In this document: positions 44,234-52,447 of the stretch, piece after piece
Layout: each line of letters starts with the position of its first letter
Numbering within the stretch: the stretch's first letter is position 1
Assembly: GCA_036268775.1 (NCBI GenBank)
Contig: DATATM010000025.1
Span: 141,265-205,264, forward strand
DNA from: DASZIT01 sp036268775
Lineage (GTDB): Bacteria; Actinomycetota; Acidimicrobiia; Acidimicrobiales; RAAP-2
Direction: 5' to 3'
Length of the DNA stretch: 64,000 nt
The notes under the pieces: model-generated
The model's input: only the letters and a program-made list of their open reading frames with translations
Databases searched by the model: none
What the model was told of the DNA's origin: nothing
Program-made: the position numbers and the translations under genes

Positions 44234-45404
44234 GCTGGCGCGGCCGGCTGATGGCCAGGGCCGCCGACAACCGGTCCCCCCGGCGGTAGAGGGCCACCAG
44301 CTTGCGGTCCTCACCGCTCCCGTCGACCACCACCACCTCGTCCTCGGGATCGGGACGGCCGAGGACCTGGATCTTGGCCTGGTACTGATCGGACCAGAAG
44401 AACGGCACCGGCGTGTACGGTTCGGCGGCCGCCGAACCGGCAATCAGATTGTGGGCGGCCAGGGCCCCACCTTCCGCGGCGTTGGTCCAGTGCTCGATCC
44501 GGATGTCCTCGTCCAACAACACGTGGGTCCACCGGGCGACATCGCCGGCGGCCACCACCGAGTCGGCGGCGAACAGCCGATCGGAGCACATCACCCCGTT
44601 GACGAGGGTCAGGCCCGAATCCTCCAGCCAGTCGACCGCCGGCGTCACTCCGATCCCGACCACCACCAGGTCGGCATCCAGCACCGAGCCGTCGGAGAGG
44701 TGGACCTGGAGGGGCGGGGTGCCGTCGCCGTCCGGGCTGGGGACCACCTTGTCCACCCCGACCCCGAGCCGAAGGGCGACCCCAGCGTCGAGGTGCAGCC
44801 CCGCGCACACCTCACCCATCTGCTGCCCGATCACCCCGGCCAGCGGGGTCGGAAGGGCTTCGACCACCGTGACGTCGGCGCCGAGGCCATGACAGGTGGC
44901 GGCCACCTCCGCGCCGATGAACCCGGCGCCGATCACCACCAGCCGCGCCCCTTCGCCGAGTTTGGTGAGGTCGTCGCGCAGCCCCCGGCTGTCATCGAGG
45001 GTCCGCAGGGTGCGGACGCCGGCCATCCCCTCGGTGCCGGGCAGCCAGCGGGGTCGGGCCCCGGTGGCGACGATCAAACCGTCGTAGTGCACCTGGCTTC
45101 CGTCGTCACAGTCCAGGGTGTGGGCGTCGGTGTCGAGCCGGGTGGCCCGGAGGCCGAGACGGAACTCCAGCCCGAAGGCGTCGAGCGTCTCCGGAGTGTG
45201 ATGGTGAATCCGTTCCTCGTCCCATTTCCCGGCCAGAAATTGCTTCGACAACGGCGGGCGATCGTAGGGAGGGTGGGTCTCATCGCCGATGAGGACGACC
45301 TCGCCGGTGTGGCCCAGGTGGCGGATCTCCTCGGCGGCCCGCATGCCGGCCAGCGAGGCTCCCACCACCACAATGGTGGCGTCCGATGTCAGTGGTTGGC
45401 TCAT
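44163..45404 (-). CDS. FAD/NAD(P)H-dependent ferredoxin-reductase-like oxidoreductase
   Basis: A 413-residue pyridine nucleotide-disulfide family flavoprotein. The FAD motif is IVVVGASLAGMRAAEEIR, then PYDRPPLSKQFL and the NAD motif VVIGAGFIGAEVAATC; AAGDVA is the second FAD contact. It resembles ferredoxin reductases that serve Rieske oxygenases or P450s. No ferredoxin gene is adjacent. The start at ATG 45404 overlaps the stop of the metallo-beta-lactamase gene (ATGA), so the two are coupled. Its end overlaps the convergent transglutaminase gene tail. Confidence 0.82.
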   Translation of the reverse strand: MSQPLTSDATIVVVGASLAGMRAAEEIRHLGHTGEVVLIGDETHPPYDRPPLSKQFLAGKWDEERIHHHTPETLDAFGLEFRLGLRATRLDTDAHTLDCDDGSQVHYDGLIVATGARPRWLPGTEGMAGVRTLRTLDDSRGLRDDLTKLGEGARLVVIGAGFIGAEVAATCHGLGADVTVVEALPTPLAGVIGQQMGEVCAGLHLDAGVALRLGVGVDKVVPSPDGDGTPPLQVHLSDGSVLDADLVVVGIGVTPAVDWLEDSGLTLVNGVMCSDRLFAADSVVAAGDVARWTHVLLDEDIRIEHWTNAAEGGALAAHNLIAGSAAAEPYTPVPFFWSDQYQAKIQVLGRPDPEDEVVVVDGSGEDRKLVALYRRGDRLSAALAISRPRQLMAYRPLLAAAASFDEALELSRL

Positions 45405-46150
45405 TGGCCGAACATGGTCATCCACTGCTCAGGCGTGGACAACCGGAACACGTAGTTGTGGTCACGGATGTCGCCCAACGAAGCCGAGGGTTCGGGAGAG
45501 TAGAGGTGGCCCGGGTAGAGGATCGTGTCGTCCGGAATCCGGGCCAGGCGGGTGGTCAGCGACTCGAACATCTCCTCCGGATCCCCGCCGGGGAGGTCGG
45601 TCCGACCACAACCGTCGAGGAAGAGGGTGTCGCCGGAGACCAGACGCCCGTCCACCAGAAAGCACTGGCTCCCCGGGGTGTGGCCGGGGGTATGGATGAG
45701 GGTGATCGGCACCCCGCCGACCGACACCACATCACCGCCGCGGTGGGTCACCAGATCATCGGCACTGACGCCGCTCGACCGCTCCACCCACGGCGCCTCG
45801 TCGGCCTGGACATGGATGGGCACCGGTGCCAGCTCCAGCAGGCGGGTTATCCCCTCAATCCCCCAGCCCATCATGTCGCCGCCCACATGATCGGGGTGAT
45901 AGTGGGTGGCCAGCGCCCCGGCGCACTCCATGCCGTCGGCGGCCAAGATGGCGAGGAGGTCGTCGACCCCGTAGGCCGGGTCGACGATCAGCGCCTCGCC
46001 GGTGGAGCGGTCCCCGATGAGGTAGACGAAGTTCACCATCTGTTGGGCCACCGCATCCCCCACCGCGAAGTCACGTCCAGCCAGCAGCTGCCGGAAATAG
46101 AGCCGGTCGTCGGGTGGAGGGGCAGAGGCTGAAGAGGTCGATTCGGTCAC
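45401..46150 (-). CDS. MBL-fold metallo-hydrolase (glyoxalase II/persulfide dioxygenase-like)
   Basis: A 249-residue metallo-beta-lactamase fold enzyme. The metal motif THYHPDHVGGD gives His83, His85, Asp87 and His88. It continues with HTPGHTPGS, SGDTLFLDGCGRTDL and YPGHLYS, the order seen in glyoxalase II and persulfide dioxygenases. The FLDGCGRTDL segment especially favours the persulfide dioxygenase/ETHE1-like group, which oxidises thiol persulfides; this is inference. The GTG start at 46150 overlaps the def stop (GTGA), and the flavin reductase gene follows with ATGA overlap. Confidence 0.8.
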   Translation of the reverse strand: MTESTSSASAPPPDDRLYFRQLLAGRDFAVGDAVAQQMVNFVYLIGDRSTGEALIVDPAYGVDDLLAILAADGMECAGALATHYHPDHVGGDMMGWGIEGITRLLELAPVPIHVQADEAPWVERSSGVSADDLVTHRGGDVVSVGGVPITLIHTPGHTPGSQCFLVDGRLVSGDTLFLDGCGRTDLPGGDPEEMFESLTTRLARIPDDTILYPGHLYSPEPSASLGDIRDHNYVFRLSTPEQWMTMFGQ

Positions 46151-46647
46151 CGGTACACCTTACGGGGGAAGACGCCGTGGGGGCCCGTTACCCGATCGAG
46201 AAAGACCAGGCCGTCGAGGTGATCCATCTCGTGGAGGACGGCGCGGGCCTCGAAGGCGTCCACCTCCAACCGGCGGCGGCGGCCGTCGGCGTCGTTCCCC
46301 GAGACCGTCACCCGGGTGGCCCGGGCCACGTCGCCGGTCAGGTCGGGGACGCTCATGCAGCCCTCCCGGGCGGTCTCGGTGTCTGCCAGCGCCTCGACCA
46401 CCGGGTCGAACAGCACGAAGGTGCCGTGACAGGACCGGGCCGACCGGTGGCCGGTGACGTCGACGACGAACGCCCGCAGCTCCACCCCGATCTGGGGGGC
46501 GGCCAGGCCGACGCATCCCGGCGACGCCTCCATGGTGTCCACCAGATCGGTGGCCAGCGCCCGGGTCTCCGCGTCGGTCCTGCCCACCGGGCGGGCCGGG
46601 GTGACGAGGACGTCGTGGGGCAGGGTCAGCACCGGTCGGACGGGCAT
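46147..46647 (-). CDS. def: Peptide deformylase
   Basis: A 166-residue metalloenzyme that removes the formyl group from nascent proteins. The three signature motifs are CVGLAAPQIG (45-54), EGCMSVP (95-101, metal ligand Cys97) and HEMDH (139-143, metal His residues and catalytic Glu140). Val/Gly variation in motif 1 and Met in motif 2 are within family range. It lies 21 nt after the ACT-domain gene and overlaps the metallo-beta-lactamase start. It could be one of several deformylases in the genome. Confidence 0.9.
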   Translation of the reverse strand: MPVRPVLTLPHDVLVTPARPVGRTDAETRALATDLVDTMEASPGCVGLAAPQIGVELRAFVVDVTGHRSARSCHGTFVLFDPVVEALADTETAREGCMSVPDLTGDVARATRVTVSGNDADGRRRRLEVDAFEARAVLHEMDHLDGLVFLDRVTGPHGVFPRKVYR

Positions 46648-46668
46648 GGACAGGATCCGGCGGGCCGG

Positions 46669-47250
46669 TCAGAAGACGTCGATCTCGACCCGGTGGGCGT
46701 GGCATTGCACCCCGAAGGCCTCGACCGACCTGCGGACAGTGGCGGCGGCCGCCTCGGCATCGATTCCCGGCTCGAACCCGACCGTCAGGGTCAGCACGTA
46801 GACCGGCTCGGCGTCCGAGCCCACCAGCCGGGTGGAAAGGTCGATGATGTTCGCTCCGGCCTCGGCCAGTGCCTCGGCCGCCCGGTGGACGATGCCCGGC
46901 CGGTCGGCCCCGTGGACGGAGAAGGCGTATACCGGGCTGTCCGCCTCGACGTCGGCTTCGGCTTCGGCGGCGAGCTCGGAGCCACTGCCGGTGGAACCGG
47001 GCTGACGCGGCACCGGGCGCACCACGATCATCAAACCGAGCCGCTCCGCCACCGGGACAAGGGCAGTCTCGACAGCCTCGGCACCGGTGTCGTCGGGCAC
47101 GGCAACCACCAGGAGCACCGCGAACTGACCGCGGAGGATGCTCATGGTCGAGTCCTCGAGGTTGCAGCCGAGGTCCATCAGCACGCCGGTCAACGCCGCC
47201 ACGATGCCGGGTTGGTCGGCCCCGACGGCCGTCAGTGCCACTTGATCCAC
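46669..47250 (-). CDS. Two-ACT-domain regulatory protein (GcvR-like)
   Basis: A 193-residue protein of two ACT domains. The first is VALTAVGADQPGIVAALTGVLMDLGCNLEDSTM and the second AFSVHGADRPGIVHRAAEALAEAGANIIDLSTR, joined by an acidic Ala/Glu linker. ACT pairs bind amino acids; GcvR-like proteins modulate glycine-cleavage regulation, but the ligand here is unknown. The start is GTG 47250, where the beta strand of the first domain begins. It is first in a four-gene minus-strand unit ending with the flavin reductase. Confidence 0.75.
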   Translation of the reverse strand: MDQVALTAVGADQPGIVAALTGVLMDLGCNLEDSTMSILRGQFAVLLVVAVPDDTGAEAVETALVPVAERLGLMIVVRPVPRQPGSTGSGSELAAEAEADVEADSPVYAFSVHGADRPGIVHRAAEALAEAGANIIDLSTRLVGSDAEPVYVLTLTVGFEPGIDAEAAAATVRRSVEAFGVQCHAHRVEIDVF

Positions 47251-47372
47251 GCCTCGCCCCTTTCCGTGCTCCCCGTCACCCGCCGGCTGGCCGCCCCGGT
47301 GGGCGTTCCCACGTTGTACCACCACCGGTCCCTCCCCTTCCGGGTCGCCCCTGATGGGCCTACAGTTCCCCC

Positions 47373-48968
47373 ATGACCGCAGACACTGTCGATCAGGCGA
47401 ACCCGCTGGAGTACCGGACGGCCTCCGGGATGCTCCGCCAGCTGGCCGCATCCCAACCCGATGCCCCCATGCTCACCGCCGGGGATCGGACCCTCAGCTG
47501 GGCCGAGCTCTACCGGAAGGCCCGGCGGGTCGCCCAAGCTCTGAAGGCCAAGGGGGTGGCCCCCGGCGACCGGGTGGCCTTCCTCGACCGCAACAGCATC
47601 GAGTTCTTCGAGGTCTTCTTCGGCTGCACGCTGATCGGCGCGGTGAACGTAACGGTGAACTGGAGGCTGGCCCCGGCCGAAATGGCCGCCATCGTGATGG
47701 ACTCCGGTGCCGTCGCCATGTTCGTGGATGCCGACTACGCCGACGCCGGCAAGGAGATCGCCGCGGTGGCGACCGGCGTGCGGGAGTGGGTGTCGTTGGA
47801 CGGGCTCGATGCCTGGCTGGACGCCAACACTGAAGCCGATCCGGACGACCCCGGCTTCGAGCCGGGCCCTGGAGACGTGATCACCCAGCTGTACACCTCA
47901 GGTACCACCGGTCTCCCCAAGGGCGTGATGATCACCGGGCGCAACATCTCCTCCTTGCTCAACGAGGCGGACCGGGTCTTCGACATCGGCGCCGACACCG
48001 TCTCGATGGTGGCCATGCCCCTCTTCCACATTGGTGGGTCCGGGTGGGCCCTGGCCGGCATGTCCCGCGGCGGCCATTCGATCATCGTCCGGGACATCGA
48101 CCCGGCCGCGGTGCTCGCCCTCATTGCCCGGCACCGGATCACCGAGACGTTCGTGGTCCCGGCCGTGCTGATGTTCATGCTGGCCACCCCCGAGCTGGCC
48201 ACCACCGATGTCTCGTCGTTGCGCACCGTCTTCTATGGGGCGTCGCCGATCAGCGAGGACGTCCTGGTCCGGTCCATGAAAGCCCTCGGTTGCAACTTCG
48301 CCCAGGTCTACGGGCTCACCGAGACGACCGGGGCGATCACTTCCCTCCTCCCCGAGGACCATGACCCCGATGGGCCCCGGGTCCGCCTGCTGCAGTCGGC
48401 CGGCCGGCCGTTCGACCATGTCGAGCTGCGCATCATCGACCCCGATTCCGGCGAGGTCCTCCCCGTCGGCAAGGTGGGTGAGGTGGTGACCCGGTCGGAA
48501 CAGAACATGCTCGGCTACTGGAACCAACCCGAGGCCACCGCCGCGGTGCTGTCGGAGGACGACTGGTTCCGGACCGGGGATGCCGGTTGGTTGGACGGGG
48601 ACGGTTATCTGTACCTGCACGATCGCCTGAAGGACATGATCGTCTCCGGTGGGGAGAACGTCTATCCGGCCGAGGTGGAGAACGCGCTGCTCTCCCATGC
48701 CGCCATCGCCGACGCCGCCGTCATCGGGGTGCCGGACGACAAGTGGGGCGAGACGGTGAAAGCCATCGTGGTGAGGTCGCCGGAGGCGGGCATCGACGAC
48801 GAAGCCGTGGTGGAGGATATCCTCGCCTTCTCCCGCGAGCGGCTGGCCCACTACAAGTGCCCGACCTCGGTCGACTTCATCGACGTCTTGCCCCGCAACC
48901 CCTCCGGCAAGGTCTTGAAGCGGGAACTGCGTAAGCCCTACTGGGTCGGCCGAGAGCGCAACATCTAG
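47373..48968 (+). CDS. Long-chain acyl-CoA synthetase-like adenylate-forming ligase
   Basis: A 531-residue ANL-superfamily ligase. Motifs are LYTSGTTGLPKGVM, QVYGLTETTGA, DDWFRTGDAGWL, IVSGGENVYPAEVE and the A10 lysine segment NPSGKVLKREL. It activates a fatty or other carboxylic acid as a CoA thioester; chain length cannot be inferred. It is monocistronic and divergent from the ACT-domain gene, separated by 122 nt. Length and motif order are standard. Confidence 0.85.
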   Translation: MTADTVDQANPLEYRTASGMLRQLAASQPDAPMLTAGDRTLSWAELYRKARRVAQALKAKGVAPGDRVAFLDRNSIEFFEVFFGCTLIGAVNVTVNWRLAPAEMAAIVMDSGAVAMFVDADYADAGKEIAAVATGVREWVSLDGLDAWLDANTEADPDDPGFEPGPGDVITQLYTSGTTGLPKGVMITGRNISSLLNEADRVFDIGADTVSMVAMPLFHIGGSGWALAGMSRGGHSIIVRDIDPAAVLALIARHRITETFVVPAVLMFMLATPELATTDVSSLRTVFYGASPISEDVLVRSMKALGCNFAQVYGLTETTGAITSLLPEDHDPDGPRVRLLQSAGRPFDHVELRIIDPDSGEVLPVGKVGEVVTRSEQNMLGYWNQPEATAAVLSEDDWFRTGDAGWLDGDGYLYLHDRLKDMIVSGGENVYPAEVENALLSHAAIADAAVIGVPDDKWGETVKAIVVRSPEAGIDDEAVVEDILAFSRERLAHYKCPTSVDFIDVLPRNPSGKVLKRELRKPYWVGRERNI

Positions 48969-49005
48969 GCGCCGGAAGGGGGGCTGGGTTACTCCGCGGG
49001 GTGGG

Positions 49006-49404
49006 TCAGAACAGCCCCGGCGGGCTCTCCACACCGGATGTGTCATCGCCGGCCAGTTCGGCAATCAGCTCGTCCTCGTCGTAGTCGCCGTCCCCTTCGG
49101 GTTGATCGTCATCGCGGGACGTAGGGGTGGTATCGGTACGACCGATGGCCTCGAGCCGGGGCACCAACTCCTCCACCTGCATGCGGGTCCGGCGGAGCCG
49201 GCGGTCGAGCTCATCAACGATCGAAGTGGCCCGCTCCAACCGCTCAACCAAACGGTCGACGTCGACGCCACCCCTCTCGAACTCCCCGATGATGGCGTCC
49301 AGCTCCTTGCCGGCGTCGGAATAGCTCAACCCCTTCACCGACGCCGCGGAATCGCCGCCGTCGTCGCCGGCGCCGTCGGCGACCTTGTCGTTGGTGGCCA
49401 TCAT
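49006..49404 (-). CDS. xseB: Exodeoxyribonuclease VII small subunit
   Basis: A 132-residue protein. The family core is SYSDAGKELDAIIGEFERGGVDVDRLVERLERAT, a helical hairpin that binds the large subunit to build the single-strand DNA exonuclease. It has longer acidic N- and C-terminal extensions than the 80-residue family norm, ending in a Glu/Asp-rich tail. The ATG at 49404 overlaps the xseA stop (ATGA), the usual arrangement. It acts in mismatch repair and DNA damage processing. Confidence 0.85.
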   Translation of the reverse strand: MMATNDKVADGAGDDGGDSAASVKGLSYSDAGKELDAIIGEFERGGVDVDRLVERLERATSIVDELDRRLRRTRMQVEELVPRLEAIGRTDTTPTSRDDDQPEGDGDYDEDELIAELAGDDTSGVESPPGLF

Positions 49405-50792
49405 TGTGTCTCCTTCATTCCATCATGTTCGTCTATTTCGTCGCGGGCCACATCCACCGTTGAGTGCACCTCGCCATCGGCCAGCCGGGTGCGCAATCCG
49501 GTCCCCGGAGCCAGGCCGGCGATCGATCGGAGGACGGCGCCGTCATCGCCCCGGGTGACCGAGTAGCCCCGCTCCAACTGCCGTTGGTAGTCATAGGCAC
49601 CCAGCAACTGGGTCCACTGGCGGATCTGGCGTTCTTCTGTCTCGATGATTCGCGTCGGCAGCGCGGCCAACAGGGTCAGCCGCTTCACCATCAATCGGTC
49701 GGCCTCGTCGAGGTGGCGTTGGGCAGTCCCGCCCAGCGACGACGCCTTGCGCTGCAATCCGTCGGCGTGGCGGCCCAGGTGCATCCGGGCGCCCATGGCC
49801 AACCGGTTCCGGCACCGGTCCAAATGGAGGGAGGCCTCGCCGACGGCCGAGTCGGCCATCCGGGCGGTCGCCACCCCCTGCTCGATAACCGAGGCCCAGT
49901 AGCCGATGGCCTGCCGGGCCAGCTCGGCGCCGCAATCGGTCGGGGTGATGAACGTCCGGTTGGCGATCTCATCGGCCACCGACTGATCGCCGGTGTGGCC
50001 GATGCCTGTCCACACCGGGACATTCGAGGCGGCGATGGCCCGAGCCACCAACTCGCTGTCGAAGGTGGACAAGTCAGCTTTGGAGCCCCCTCCCCGGACC
50101 ACCACCAGGACATCGCACCCCTCGGACTGCAGGCCGGCAATGGCCAAGGCCACCGACTTCCCCGCCGCCCGGCCCTGGACCTGGGTGGCCACCACCCGGA
50201 CGTCGAAGGCCATGCCGGACGCCTCGAGCTGCCCGATGAAGTCGCGATATCCCTCGGTCCCCGGACTGGTCACCAGCCCGATCCGAAGGGGCAATCGAGG
50301 GACGGCCAACCGCCGGTTGCGGTCGAACAGGCCCTCGTCGATGAGCGCCTTCACCAGTCGGGCCCGTTCCGCCGCCACCTTCCCCAACAGGGCATCGGTG
50401 TCCAACGCCGTCATGATGAAACTGATGTCGCCCCGCGGCTTGTAGAACTCCACCTTGCCGCGAACCCGCACCACCAACCCGGTGTCGAGGGAGATGCCGA
50501 GTTGGTCGAGGGTGGTCCGGACTCGGCGCCAGGTGGTCGACCAACACTTCACCTTCAGGACCGGTGAAGCCGCGTCCTGGGCGTGTTTGGGATCGACCAG
50601 GTCCATGAAACAGTGGCCACGGGGGCTGACATTGAAGGATCGCACCTCCCCCGAGACCCAGAAATCTTCGGGGAACGCCTTCCGGAGGGTCCGGTCGATG
50701 CGCCCGTAGAGCTCCCCGATGGAGAGCGCAGGCGGCTCTGATCCTTCGGCATCCCGGAAGGTCCGGGTAGCTGCGCTCGGAGTAGTTTCCAC
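49401..50792 (-). CDS. xseA: Exodeoxyribonuclease VII large subunit
   Basis: A 463-residue nuclease subunit. The N-terminal OB fold spans about residues 22-120 (WVSGEVRSFNVSPRGHCFMDLVD). The catalytic domain has IGLVTSPGTEGYRDFIGQL and VVVRGGGSKADLSTFDSELVARAIAASNVPVWTGIGH, and a long coiled-coil region follows. It degrades single-stranded DNA in both directions together with XseB. The RGGGS and GIGH motifs are intact. It is transcribed away from rnpB, which lies about 90 nt beyond its start. Confidence 0.92.
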   Translation of the reverse strand: METTPSAATRTFRDAEGSEPPALSIGELYGRIDRTLRKAFPEDFWVSGEVRSFNVSPRGHCFMDLVDPKHAQDAASPVLKVKCWSTTWRRVRTTLDQLGISLDTGLVVRVRGKVEFYKPRGDISFIMTALDTDALLGKVAAERARLVKALIDEGLFDRNRRLAVPRLPLRIGLVTSPGTEGYRDFIGQLEASGMAFDVRVVATQVQGRAAGKSVALAIAGLQSEGCDVLVVVRGGGSKADLSTFDSELVARAIAASNVPVWTGIGHTGDQSVADEIANRTFITPTDCGAELARQAIGYWASVIEQGVATARMADSAVGEASLHLDRCRNRLAMGARMHLGRHADGLQRKASSLGGTAQRHLDEADRLMVKRLTLLAALPTRIIETEERQIRQWTQLLGAYDYQRQLERGYSVTRGDDGAVLRSIAGLAPGTGLRTRLADGEVHSTVDVARDEIDEHDGMKETQ

Positions 50793-50881
50793 GGCGACAG
50801 ACTACGGCGAGGCTGCCTCAACCCTGGGCGACGGTGCCGGAAATCTGGGAAACACCTGCCAGTCTGTGGGAACATGAGGTC

Positions 50882-51279
<398 letters not shown>

Positions 51280-51305
51280 ATTACACCATCTGAGCATCGG
51301 GTCGG

Positions 51306-51334
51306 CGGGCATTTCACGCCGATTGAAATGCCCG
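51306..51334 (+). terminator. Stem-loop terminator after rnpB
   Basis: CGGGCATTTCA (51306-51316) pairs perfectly with TGAAATGCCCG (51324-51334) around a 7-nt loop. It lies 27 nt after the RNase P RNA 3' end and is followed by ATTTCGG, a weak U-tract. The position and the stem make transcription termination of rnpB the best reading. Confidence 0.7.
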
Positions 51335-51523
51335 ATTTCGGAAGACCATCAGGTAGCGCGGCGTCGTGGTTTAGCGGCACGCTGGAGTGTGCGACGGCAC
51401 CGTCAAATCAAACCCCGATCCGCACCCGTTGCATACGAAGGGCGGCTGAGCGGCTTCAACAGCAATACTCCTCGGGCCTGGTTAATCTGTCGTGACCAAT
51501 CTTCAAACGAGAGGATCTTTGCC

Positions 51524-52435
51524 ATGAGACGACTGATATCGGGTTCACTGCTAGTCGTCACAATAATGGGCACTGCTTTGATCTCAACGTCAAGTAGTGC
51601 AGACGCCGCTCCGACATCTCGATCAGTTGTCGGAGCGAGAACCGTCTCTCTGAATTGTCCCTCCGGTGACAAGCGCACTACGGCCGATGCATCGGTCCAG
51701 CCCGGCGTCATCGTCGCCAGTCAGGCATTGTTGCCAACTCGTTACACCCCAAACACCATCAACGGCTCCGGCAGCCTGGTGCCGATCGGGTCCGTCGACA
51801 CCTTCTTTACCACCGACCACTTGGTTGCCGTTTGGCAGAACAGCACGGACTGCTCCGCGACTCCCGGTTCACGAAACGCCTGGGTAACGGATTCAAGCGG
51901 GAGAGTCTTCCCTGAGATCGACATGTCTGGTCCCCCCGCGAACAACAAGGGAGACATGTCGGGTCAGCCCCTGAACCAGCCGATGGTCGGAATGAGCCCG
52001 ACGGCCGACGCCGGCGGTTATTGGTTGGTGGCGGCCGATGGCGGAATCTTTAGTTTCGGCGATGCTCCGTTCCATGGATCTACCGGAAACATCCCCCTGA
52101 ACCAGCCCATCGTCGGAATGGCGGTTACGCCCGACAGCGGGGGTTACTGGCTGGCGGCGGCGGACGGCGGAATTTTTGCTTTCGGCGATGCGCCGTTCTA
52201 CGGCTCGTTGGGCAACCTGACGTTGAACAAGCCGATTGAGGCGATGATCGCCACTCCCAGTGGGCATGGCTATTGGATGGTCGCCTCTGACGGCGGGATC
52301 TTTGCCTTTGGCGATGCCGCCTTCCACGGGTCGCTCGGCGGCCGTACGCTTCCAGCGCCGATCTCTGGGATGGTCCCCAACGGCAGCGGGTACACACTGA
52401 TCGGCGAGGACGGAACGCTCTATCCGTTCTCGTAA
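51524..52435 (+). CDS. Secreted protein with propeller-like 42-residue repeats
   Basis: A 303-residue exported protein. A signal peptide (residues 1-28, ISGSLLVVTIMGTALIS then SADA) precedes a unique domain at about 30-135 and three to four copies of the repeat (GGYWLVAADGGIFSFGDAPF, LNQPIVGM). The last copy is degenerate. It is 12 nt upstream of the next repeat protein, so they likely share a transcript. The first 100 or so codons are clearly AT-richer than neighbours, which could mean recent transfer. The start at ATG 51524 follows GAGAGGATC. Function unknown; probably cell-surface. Confidence 0.75.
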   Translation: MRRLISGSLLVVTIMGTALISTSSSADAAPTSRSVVGARTVSLNCPSGDKRTTADASVQPGVIVASQALLPTRYTPNTINGSGSLVPIGSVDTFFTTDHLVAVWQNSTDCSATPGSRNAWVTDSSGRVFPEIDMSGPPANNKGDMSGQPLNQPMVGMSPTADAGGYWLVAADGGIFSFGDAPFHGSTGNIPLNQPIVGMAVTPDSGGYWLAAADGGIFAFGDAPFYGSLGNLTLNKPIEAMIATPSGHGYWMVASDGGIFAFGDAAFHGSLGGRTLPAPISGMVPNGSGYTLIGEDGTLYPFS

Positions 52436-52447
52436 CAGACGACAGGG

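Noticed and set aside
51350..51425. tRNA-like stretch with TGGTTTAGCGGC and GTCAAATCAAACCCC after rnpB
   Set aside because: No consistent acceptor stem, anticodon arm or proper T-arm could be paired; the resemblance is limited to a D-loop-like segment.
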